From Liolophura sinensis (lineage: Eukaryota; Mollusca; Polyplacophora; Chitonida; Chitonidae): a DNA stretch of 64,000 bases. The stretch is from NCBI RefSeq assembly GCF_032854445.1, contig NC_088295.1, positions 95,661,805 to 95,725,804 of the forward strand, given 5' to 3'. Below are positions 21,958 to 64,000 of the stretch, piece by piece (positions within the stretch are counted from its first letter, which is position 1; each line of letters begins with the position of its first letter). Below the pieces are notes generated by a model. The model saw only the letters and a program-made list of their open reading frames with translations, had not been told where the DNA came from and searched no databases. Position numbers and translations under genes: made by a program.

Positions 21958-23335
21958 TTAATATGTGGTTTCCACTGGTATCTGTCAGGTTTGTCCTTAC
22001 ATCGGGTACCTGTACTTGTCAACACTTGATAGTTTCCTCTGGTCTCTGTCAGGTGTGTCCTTACATCAAGTACCTGTACCTGACAAGATATGGTGGTTTT
22101 CTCTGGTCTCTGTCAGGCGGGTCGTTACAAATTGTGTCAAATTGTGATGGTTTTCTGTAGTCTCTGTCAGGTGTGTTCTTATATCAGGTACCTGAACCTG
22201 TCAAAACGTAATAGTTTTCTCTGGTCTCTGTCAGGTGTGTCCTTACATCAAGTACCTGTACCTGACAAGATATGGTGATTTTCTCTGGTCTCTGTCAGGC
22301 GGGTCGTTACAAATTGTGTCAAATTGTGATGGTTTTCTGTAGTCTGTCAGGTGTGTTCTTATATCAGGTACCTGAACCTGTCAAAACGTAATAGTTTTCT
22401 CTGGTCTCTGTCAGGTGTGTCCTTACATCAAGTACCTGTACCTGACAAGATATGGTGGTTTTCTCTGGTCTCTGTCAGGCGGGTCGTTACAAATTGTGTC
22501 AAATTGTGATGGTTTTCTGTAGTCTCTGTCAGGTGTGTTCTTATATCAGGTACCTGAACCTGTCAAAACGTAATAGTTTTCTCTGGTCTCTGTTAGGTGT
22601 GTCCTTATATCAGGTACCAGTACCTGTCAAAACGTGATGGTTTTCTCTGGTCTCTGTCAGGTGTATCCTTATATTAGGTACCTGTGCCTGTCAAAACGTG
22701 ATGGTTTTCTCTGGTCTCTGTCAGGCGTGTTGTTACATCAGGTACCTGTACCTGTCAAAACATGGTGGTTTTCTCTGGTCTCTGTCAGGCGTGTCCTTAC
22801 ATCAGGTACCTGTACCTGTCAAAACATGGTGGTTTTCTCTGGTCTCTGTCAGGTGTGTCCTTACATCAGGTACCTGTACCTGTCAAATTGTGATGGTTTT
22901 CTCTGGTCTCTGTCAGGTGTGTCCTTACATCAGGCACCTGTACCTGTCAAATTGTGATGGTTTTCTCTGGTCTCTGTCAGGTGTGTCCTTACATCAGGTA
23001 CCTGTACCTGTCAAATTGTGATGGTTTTCTCTGGTCTCTGTCAGGTGTGTCCTTACATCAGGTACCTGTACCTGTCAAATTGTGATGGTTTTCTCTGGTC
23101 TCTGTCAGGTGTGTCCTTACATCAGGTACCTGTACCTGTCAAAACGTGCTGGTTTTCTCTGGTCTCTGTCAGGTGTGTCCTTACATCAGGTACCTGTAAC
23201 TGTCAAGATATGGTGGTTTTCTCTGGTCTCTGTCAGGTGTGTCCTTACATCAGCTATCTGTAGCTGTCAAACGTGATGGTTTTCTCTGGTCTCTTTCAGG
23301 TGTGTCCTTACATCAGATACCTGTACTTGTTATGA
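21958..23335. repeat. 64-bp minisatellite with acceptor-like motif
   Basis: About 21 copies of a 64-bp unit: GGTTTTCTCTGGTCTCTGTC, AGGTGTGTCCTTACATCAGG, TACCTGTACCTGTCAAAACG, TGAT. It contains a pyrimidine-rich TTTTCTCTGGTCTCTGTCAG like a 3' splice site, and the 10-bp palindrome CAGGTACCTG. It lies between the two genes; no exon that could have seeded it is left. Confidence 0.93.
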
Positions 23336-23339
23336 TGTG

Positions 23340-23470
23340 ACAGTGTGTGCAGTCAACAGGCTGTGGTACGTTGGTTGAAAGTGTGTGTAATAACCATGCT
23401 GTGGTCTTTACGTTGGTTGAAAGTGTATGCAGTCACCATGCAGTGGTCTTTATGTTGGTTGAACGTGTGC
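23340..23470. repeat. Short tandem repeat, about 2.5 units
   Basis: Two to three imperfect copies of a unit near 50 bp containing TGTGGTCTTTACGTTGGTTG and AAAGTGTGTGCAGTCACCAT. It directly follows the 64-bp array and is diverged. Confidence 0.7.
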
Positions 23471-25411
23471 AATATCCTATCCTGTGTAATTGCACCAATC
23501 AGATTGCTGCATTTAGCCTCGGTTAATACTGGTATGCAGTATTGTAGTCCAGGATAATCTGTAAAAAAATTTCCAGGTTCTGTATGTACGGTTTTCAACC
23601 GGTAATCATCACCTTGTATGGAGGGAGTACATGTATATATCTCACAGAGGAAAAATAATGCTACTAATTTATACGATCAGTCTTCATGAAAATAAATATC
23701 TGTATAGCCGCATCTGCCATGTCACACATATTCACTCAATGACAACAACAACGAAACATGTCACTTCGGGAAATGGCCAGATGTGTTCTGGTACTATAAT
23801 AATTTAAACAACCGAACGTCTTTAAATAAAGTACACATCATCCAGAATCTCAGTCGTTATTTGCATTTCATTTACTGTAAAATACAGCAAAATCGTGACA
23901 TAGCTGGAAGCAGTATAGAATAGTACCTACCGGTACTTGCAGAACAGCAGCTACCGGCACATACAGAATAGTAGCTGGTGGTACATGAAAGATAGTAGTT
24001 ACACGGGGCCGGTTTGTATTTATTTAGAAGGTCTAGCTGTAATCATTAGGGTTCAAGCCATTCAGACTTGAATTCCTGTTCAGATTGTTATCATTCTCTG
24101 CAGCTTTGTGTTACATTTTATGAGAAAATAAAATGAACAAGTGGTACATAATTGAAACTTCGGTATGTTTTAGGAAAGGATCTGAAGTAGTGCTTTTTAT
24201 CGTCTGGAAAAATTTGGTCGTGTGACTTGGCGGCCAATTTGTATTACTGAAGAAAATCTTCCTCTCCAGAACGGCTCTGTGATGCAATTGAAATTTTCAA
24301 TTGCAGTTGCGCAAAGCCTAGGCAGAGGCAGGGTGGGATTGCACTCTTTCTCCGTTGGAAAATCTATAAGCTCGCTATTGGGTGAAAATGTCTTGTGACC
24401 AAAAAATTCTTTTTTTTTTTCTCATAATTTCTAAACTTTTACAGATGGTGTCTGGCAAATAGTCCTGTCTGATGCAGTTTTGGGCTCTGATTCCGAAAAT
24501 GCCTTCTTTGCAAAATAGGAAGTGACATCCTCAAAAAATGGGAAGTGGGTATATCTCCTTAACCAATGAGGACACATACTCCCATTACAACTTCCGTTTT
24601 TCGAATGTAATTTTGTGTATTTTAGGATGTAACGTCTTTTTTGCTGCCAGCCTGCCGTTTTTGGTGTACAGGTGCATGCTTGTTATCAAAATGCTGGAAA
24701 CTGTCTAAGCTTTGGGCAGGTATGAGTTTTACTGATGAAAGTTTGAAATTCTGGGCGAGAGGACAAAAGGAGATAGGTGTGATGAGGCTGCGAGTGACGT
24801 CCCCTTGGCGTTGCTAGGCACCTCTCCCAGCTGCCGGCATAGAAAGGTCCAGATTTTGACCGTCTACCTATGTCAAGATTTTAATGGCTTCTTTCTCACA
24901 GGCTGGGGCAGGTATGCACCAAAGCTTATTGGCCACGGAATGTTTGGGGCTGAGCTACAGCGCTAAACATTAATATTGTCGCTTATGGAAAATTAATGGG
25001 GTTCTGTGGCCATGAAGTCTTAAAGCTTAACATCATCCCAAGACTAGGAGACAAAATTGACATAGCCAGAAATGGTGTTAGCAAACCGGAAGTAGTACAT
25101 TCCAAAAAATATCCACCATTTTCACATTTTTCAAAATTGAAAAACTTCTACAGCTAAAAATTCACAACAAAAATGGGCAAAACTTAGGTATGTGGTAGAC
25201 CTGGAGATGTGCTCTTGAGAGTAAAAATTTGTTTGTCATATATAAAGGTATATACGAAAATGTTTGAGAGACATTTCTCCAGAGCCCCATGTACCATTGG
25301 CTTGAAATGTAGCACATGTAACAATCGTTCGCTGGAAACCGTTTGAAAGAAGAAAGAATGTTTAGGCAAATTCTGCCTTTTAATGTTCTAAATAGGCTCT
25401 CTGACATAGTT

Positions 25412-25412
<1 letters not shown>

Positions 25413-25446
<34 letters not shown>
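25413..25446. repeat. (TA)n microsatellite
   Basis: About 15 TA dinucleotides followed by tgtatac. Simple-sequence tract. Confidence 0.9.
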
Positions 25447-25449
<3 letters not shown>

Positions 25450-25624
25450 ACGTGGGTCACGTGACAAAAAAGTGAAACAGCTGTAAAGTTCAAAATTGCT
25501 ATAAAGGGACTATATTTGTACTATAGGTATTCTGAAAATCTTTTATCTGTCTTAATAAATACAGAATGTTGGTCTACAGGGCTTCAAAATCTGACAAAAC
25601 ATATCTAGGATGAATGTAGAACTA

Positions 25625-25925
25625 TTGGAAATAAGCCACCCGACGTAGTTTGACGTTCTGATCACGAATCTGGTTTTCCTTCTTTCATGTATGCTTTTGT
25701 GCAACCTGCGATCAAATTGCAAAAAACCGCAATTTCCTCCACATTTACAGGCCAGCTAGGTGACATAAACTCCTATAGGTGCGAGATCACTGTGTTAAAT
25801 GGCCTGTACATGCACTGCATGCATGTTGAAAATGTGTGAGCTGTGTTAAAGGCTTATGCATGCCTTCAGGTATTATCCATACGGCGATTTAACACGTTTG
25901 GCAGATGTATACATGAGGTATAAAT
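25625..25925 (+). repeat. Diverged direct repeat, copy 1
   Basis: Begins near GACGTAGTTTGACGTTCTGA and CACGAATCTGGTTTTC, and continues through CAATTTCCTCCACATTTACA to CCATACGGCGATTTAACAC. It aligns in order with 26560-26860, which reads GACGTAGTTTGATGTTCTGA, AACGAATCTGGTCTTTTC and CAATTTCTCCCATATTTGGA. I judge about two thirds of bases shared by eye. Confidence 0.6.
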
Positions 25926-26559
25926 AGCTAGTGTTCCGGTACGTGCAATGTATTGATTTTCGACAAATAACTTATGCTCCCATATGAAAGATATAAGTGT
26001 AAAGAAACGGTGTGTGCAAATCTGAAGCGAATCTTGCCACTACCTGTAGGACATAGTTAATCATATAATACACTAGATAGTTATGCAGGTGTTGACAAAA
26101 TTGTACCCGACTTGACGTAAGATTTGACAGAAAGGTTTGAACACTAACCGTGACCCGGGCCTGTTATATGACGTGCATAGAGAACTTGACAATAGGCAGA
26201 TCCCGTTTGGTTTATATCCCTGACGCCAGTTAGCCGAGTCTGAGTTCAATTTCAGCGTTTGGCGCATCATCCATCTGATCTTGTAATGCATCCCAGAAAT
26301 TTTTTTTCTCCAAAACTTTTTAATTTGCAGCATGACTTACTTTTGCCGCCATATTGTCGTGGCAGAAAGCGTTTACGTGTCATTTTCCTGAAGGTTTTAT
26401 CCCATTGGGCTGAAATTTAGAATGCTTGAGCTGAAATTTAGAACATGTTTGGGCAAATGAAGCGTGCAAAAATCATTTATTTATCTTGAAAACTGTGGAA
26501 ATGCACTGATCACCGAATTTGTCGCGTGATCAATAATTGAATTTAAATATTTTCAGTAT

Positions 26560-26860
26560 TCTACCTGACGTAGTTTGATGTTCTGATAACGAATCTGGTC
26601 TTTTCTCTTTTCTGTGCTTCGTGGTTTTGTCGCAGATTGTGCTATAAGGCCAAAAAAGTACAATTTCTCCCATATTTGGAGGTCACGTTACAGAAAACCG
26701 TTATAGGTGTATAGCTGAAAATGGTTTTGTGCTAAGGGCTATATATGCGCTGTGTGTGTAGAAAATTGTTGAGATGTCTTAATGAGTGCAGTGCTTAAAA
26801 CTTATCCATAGGCCGACTTATTGTATTTAACACTTCTAGATTCATATGTATTATCAGAAG
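26560..26860 (+). repeat. Diverged direct repeat, copy 2
   Basis: Second copy, about 930 bp downstream of the first and in the same orientation. It shares the GACGTAGTTTGATGTTCTGA start and the CCATAGGCCGACTTATTG…TTTAACAC end. Either an old tandem segmental duplication or two copies of an unnamed interspersed repeat. Confidence 0.6.
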
Positions 26861-27937
26861 TCCGTTACCTAGGTAATGGAATTCTAATGTTGTACAATGC
26901 ATGTCCAATCATTTATGTCTAGGATGAATATACGGATATTGTAAGCATTATTTCAACGAATGAGGCGAGGGTCCAGTGGCCGGCAAGGCCTTCAGCGTGT
27001 TTTAAGAGAAAAAAATATTCATCCTCAAGGAATGAAGGAATGAAGGATGAAGAAGTTCCAACCGTACTGCACATTTTCGCACAAATAGTTACTTTCAGTT
27101 GAAATACCGATGCGCTGTCGGCAATATGTGCACCAATAGCGCAGGCGGATAAACTGAGCAATGTTTATTATACAATGGCCAGAGTTATCAGGCCTGTAAA
27201 CTTGGAGGTGGAAAGATGGTAGGGTCGTACACTGGTACGCGGAACGACCACCCCAGTCAATTAGGCTTATAGGAGCCGCCGAGGCCCCTGAACCTCCGAT
27301 ATTCCAGACGTCCGGAGACACGTTCTAGATACACTTTCGACCAATTAAAGTACATACAACCATATGTAAAGGACCTTTAACTTGAAAGTATTAAAAATCT
27401 GTCTTCTAAGATGCGGACCATCTGAACGGGGAGCTGGAAGCGTCCACAAAATCATTATGATAAAAATTTCTATAAACTCGATATTTATAGGCCTCTATTC
27501 TTACGTTCTTTGTGATAGAAAACATGCAGACAAGGCTTCATAAAACATCGTTTGTTAGTAGGCCCTATATATTTGTTAGTAGGCCCTGAAAATATTCCCA
27601 TAAAATAGGGCAAATACTGCACTGAGTTTTGCTGGGTGCTGGAGGATAAGAGGCATTCCGGAGGAATTAATAAACGTGAGTTTGCGCTCCATTTGAATGC
27701 TGTTGCATTGCTCAGTTTTGCAAATTACAAAATTTCAGACCCCATGCAGACATGTCGACATGAACACTTTTCCCCGGAGGTTAAAATATCTGACCCATAA
27801 AATTACAATGCGTTAATCAGTTAGAACAAATTAAAAGAATTGTTTTAGGATCCGATTCAAAGAAGAAAGCAATGAACAGTCACTTTGGTATATTTTTTTA
27901 TATGGCTGGGTGAAAAGGGTGAGGGGGACAGAATATA

Positions 27938-27964
27938 TGTGCCCCCCCCGCCCCCCTCCCCCTG
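27938..27964. repeat. C-rich low-complexity tract
   Basis: tgccccccccgcccccctcc followed by ccctgc. Simple sequence; on the minus strand it is a G-rich run. Confidence 0.8.
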
Positions 27965-28089
27965 CTTCCTACGCCACTGGATACGACTGTGCTTGATTAA
28001 CGAGAATACCATGATCACTGAACACACCAAGCACCGACGTAAGACGTGAGGATATTTTGACTTCCATCGGTAACCTTCGGCACAGACGC

Positions 28090-28245
28090 TCTAAGTGATC
28101 TTCCTTTATTAGTCACTCAAACATTTACATATATCCATGCACATAAATATATTACTGTGTGACTGACTTCTAAAGGGAGATAACTTCGAGTGCCTGTCCC
28201 TTCGGCAACCCTCGGCAAAGTCAGCGAGCTGTGGAAGTTGGCAAG
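28090..28245 (+). promoter_or_regulatory. Probable NDUFS2 promoter and 5' UTR
   Basis: The 155 bp before the NDUFS2 start codon are less AT-rich than their surroundings and have no obvious TATA box, as usual for housekeeping genes. The start codon context GGCAAG|ATGG is good for initiation (purine at -3, G at +4). The transcription start itself cannot be placed from sequence alone. Confidence 0.4.
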
Positions 28246-61681
<33,436 letters not shown>

Positions 61682-61849
61682 TACTGCCTGGTGAGGTTTT
61701 GCCCCTTTGCTGTATAGCTGTGTAATATTCTGATCACAGCCACTGGGCTGACCATCCTTTCTTCTCAACAGTTTGTAGTGAACAGAATGGCAAATCAGCT
61801 CAGCTGCTTATTTCTGTAAAACATTAATATGTAAATACTGTTGTTGTTA

Positions 61850-61855
61850 AATAAA
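61850..61855 (+). terminator. NDUFS2 polyadenylation signal
   Basis: AATAAA 169 bp after the stop codon, followed within 25-45 bp by GT-rich sequence (TGCTGTGGTCTTGGTC). Gives a short 3' UTR, typical for this kind of gene. Confidence 0.6.
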
Positions 61856-61881
61856 CCCGATATAGAATGTGACAATTGCTG

Positions 61882-62165
61882 TGGTCTTGGTCATTTAGTC
61901 CTAGTGTACTTACCTCTGGCCTCCATATAAACGTTGACTTATCAATCTGATAATAACATTGCAGAATTCTTTTATACGATTGGTGTTTTAATATGCTATA
62001 CTCAGGAAGTAATAACTTCATTAAGGAATGATTAATTATGCCTTCGCCACATCTGCAATTAGCCAGCGATATTGTGGCGAAAAAATAACTTTATGACACT
62101 GTGACCTAGACCGCGTCTTTTACAAAAAAAGAAATATGACTTACAAAGTTACATGAAATTGGACT
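61882..62165. other. Unique flank after NDUFS2
   Basis: About 280 bp between the NDUFS2 end and the 59-bp array. AT-rich. No gene or repeat recognised. Confidence 0.5.
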
Positions 62166-62177
62166 TAAAGGCGATAC

Positions 62178-62793
62178 ATCACACACTGGTATCAGTGTAC
62201 CAGCACCACAAGGAAGTGTGTCATACGCTGGTGCCATTAAGCACCAAGCATCAGTGTACCAGCACCTAAGGAAGTGTGTCATACGCTGGTGCCATTAAGC
62301 ACCAAGCATCAGTGTACCAGCACCACAAGGAAGTGTGTCATACGCAGGTGCCATTAAGCACCAAGCATCAGTGTACCAGCACCACAAGGAAATGTGTCAT
62401 ACGCTGGTGCCATTAAGCACCAAGCATCAGTGTACTAGCACCACAAGGAAGTGTGTCATACGCTGGTGCCACTAAGCACCAAGCATCAGTGTACCAGCAC
62501 CACAAGGAAGTGTGTCATACACTGGTGTCAATAAGCACCAAGAATCTGTGTACCAGCACTACAAGGAAGTGTATTACACACTGGTGTCATTAAGCACCAA
62601 TCAGTGTACCAGCACTACAAGGAGGTGTATTACACACTCGTGTCATTATGTACCAATCGGTGTACCAGCACTACAAGGAAGTGTATTACACACTCGTGCC
62701 ATTAGGCACCGAGCATCAGTGTACCCGCACCATAAACTAGAAAGTGTGCCATACACTAGCGTCATTAAACTCACAGCATCGATCACTGTACCA
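62178..62793. repeat. 59-bp minisatellite, block 1
   Basis: About ten copies of a 59-bp unit: CAGTGTACCAGCACCACAAG, GAAGTGTGTCATACGCTGGT, GCCATTAAGCACCAAGCAT. The first half is homogeneous. Copies after 62500 have ACTACAAGG and TATTACACACTGG changes. Intergenic, downstream of NDUFS2. Confidence 0.93.
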
Positions 62794-62803
62794 GCACTAT
62801 AAG

Positions 62804-62935
62804 TTATTTATTTATTTGACTAGTGTTTTATGCCGTACTCAAGAATATTTCACTTATACGACTGCTACCAGCATTATGGTGAGGGGAAACCGGACAGAAC
62901 CCACTGTGGAAACCCACGACCATCTGCAAGTTGTT
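62804..62935 (-). mobile_element. tRNA-derived SINE, copy E (truncated, minus strand)
   Basis: Reads as the reverse complement of the family body: TTATTTATTTATTTGAC tail, GCCGTACTCAAGAATATTTC, CAGCATTATGGTGAGGGG, CCCACGACCATCTGCAAG. The tRNA head is missing (5' truncated). Flanked by GCACTATAAG (62794-62803) and GCACTAAAAG (62936-62945), a probable target duplication within the 59-bp repeat. Confidence 0.85.
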
Positions 62936-62945
62936 GCACTAAAAG

Positions 62946-63115
62946 GATGTCAAGTGTATCATACACTGGTGTCATTACGCACCAAACATCAGTGTACCAG
63001 CTCTACAAGACAGTGTATTACACTCTCGTGCCATTAAACACCAAGCATCAGTGCACCAGCACTGCAAGGAAGTGCATTACACACCGGTGTCATTATAAGC
63101 ACCAAGCAAAGTGTC
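62946..63115. repeat. 59-bp minisatellite, block 2 after the SINE
   Basis: Two to three diverged copies of the 59-bp unit (CATACACTGGTGTCATTACG, CACCAAACATCAGTGTACCA), showing that SINE copy E inserted into an existing array. Confidence 0.85.
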
Positions 63116-63579
63116 GATGAGGCAAGACGCTTCATGTAGAACCCCAGCGCTGGGCTATCCAAACTGCAGATATTATGTGTAAAAGGATTTGATGTCCGCT
63201 GAATCGATTCCAATCGTTTAAAACGTCGAAAGCGGAAGAAAACAGGTAGAATTTGGTGATCAAACATCAGAAAATCTACCCCACTTCGATCGAACCACCG
63301 CTCACCTTGTCACGCCACAGCGGTACATTCGCTGCGTGTAGGCCTACAACACAGACCACAGAAGACACTCTCTATAATTTTACTACCAATTTGATTTGAT
63401 TATTCCAGCACAAGTGTGGCCTTCGACTTCAGTAACATAATGCACTGCACTATAAAGTTACCTTTTTAGCCTAAAATGCCACAGATATTATGAGGAAATA
63501 TGAACCAAACCTCATCAAAAACACCCTTTTTATTACTCGTAGTTGTATGAAACTTGCTAATTCAGTCATGCCCACTGAA
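63116..63579. other. Unique intergenic sequence
   Basis: About 460 bp. I see no gene, repeat or RNA in it. Confidence 0.5.
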
Positions 63580-63908
63580 AGAGCGAGTGAGCGCTTATGG
63601 TTGAACGTCGTACTCAACAATTTTTCAGTCATGTGACGACAAATGGGTCCTTAGAGTGCATGTAATGTGCCTCCTTGTTGCAGGACGGATTTCCACCGCT
63701 CTTTTACCTAGTGCTGCTTCACTGAGACAACTTACCGAAGTCAAGTAAGCCGCCCCACTCGAGACATTACACTTCCCCTGAATGCTGAACGTCAAGCGAG
63801 GAGGCTACAACTTTCTCTTTTAAGATTTTAGGTGTGACCCGACCCAGGATTGACCCTGGATCTACCGCCCGGAAGCGGATGGTCTACTAACTGACCCATT
63901 GGGGCCAG
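63580..63908 (-). mobile_element. Second SINE family, full-length-like copy F (minus strand)
   Basis: On the minus strand the element begins with a tRNA-like head: GGCCCCAATGGGTCAGTTAG, TAGACCATCCGCTTCC, TAGATCCAGGGTCAATCCTG. It has an A-box-like GGGTCAGTTAGTAGA and a B-box-like GGGTCAATCC. A body follows (TCCTCGCTTGACGTTCAGCA; GCGGTGGAAATCCGTCCTGC; GTCGTCACATGACTGAAAA) and it ends in CTCACTCGCTC. I recall similar elements from mollusc genomes but cannot name the family with certainty. It differs from the family of copies A-E. Confidence 0.75.
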
Positions 63909-64000
63909 TTCCTACTGGAAGAAACGGACAACGGACGAGGCTGAAAAAAGCCAAGCGAAGAGGAAAAGAAGTCCAGATTTTCACTCCCAGAAAGCATAAT

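Larger units (their letters stand above)
23471..28089. other. Intergenic region between the two genes
   Basis: About 4.6 kb without a recognised gene. Contents: a (TA)n microsatellite, a C-rich tract near 27940, and an old direct duplication (separate entries). The frames on either strand are short and show no known motif. Old, unnamed interspersed repeats probably make up part of it. Confidence 0.5.

Noticed and set aside
27025-27321. Minus-strand frame of 98 codons upstream of NDUFS2
   Set aside because: No known motif. Part of it (GSGASAAP) resembles a sequence near 30740 on the minus strand, which fits an interspersed repeat better than a gene.

Overview
The window is animal nuclear DNA. 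It shows GT-AG introns, tRNA-derived SINEs and two spliced genes on the + strand. Some of the dispersed repeats resemble SINEs I associate with molluscs, so a mollusc or another lophotrochozoan is my best guess; that is a memory-based inference, not a search result. No bacterial, organellar or viral gene is visible.

Gene 1 (971-17847) is the 3' end of a dynein heavy chain gene: eight exons that join in phase and encode 687 residues of the C-terminal region. It is divergent and most like DNHD1 (dynein heavy chain domain 1). It ends in a long hydrophilic tail that motor dyneins lack. Its 5' part lies outside the window. Just after the first stop codon the reading frame continues with a protein-like segment to a second stop at 17923-17925.

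Gene 2 (28246-61681) is a complete NDUFS2, the 49-kDa quinone-site subunit of mitochondrial complex I. I assembled 14 exons whose phases all agree. They give a 466-residue protein with a presequence-like start and the conserved GEVDR end. A polyadenylation signal lies 169 bases after the stop.

Roughly 60% of the window is tandem minisatellite. Nearly every long intron has its own private array, with units from 25 to 106 bp and about 10 to 130 copies. At least eight arrays contain copies of a splice junction of the gene they sit in: the 5' splice site with or without the 3' part of the exon, or in one case the 3' splice site with the start of the exon. One more array repeats the end of the dynein coding sequence with its stop. 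This link between minisatellite birth and exon edges is the most unusual property of the window.

Other content: six SINE copies (three at the same position of one host repeat), a perfect 36-bp inverted repeat inside one array, an old diverged direct duplication in the intergenic region, and several kilobases of intron and intergenic DNA in which I recognise nothing. The long open frames inside the arrays result from unit lengths divisible by three and are not genes.
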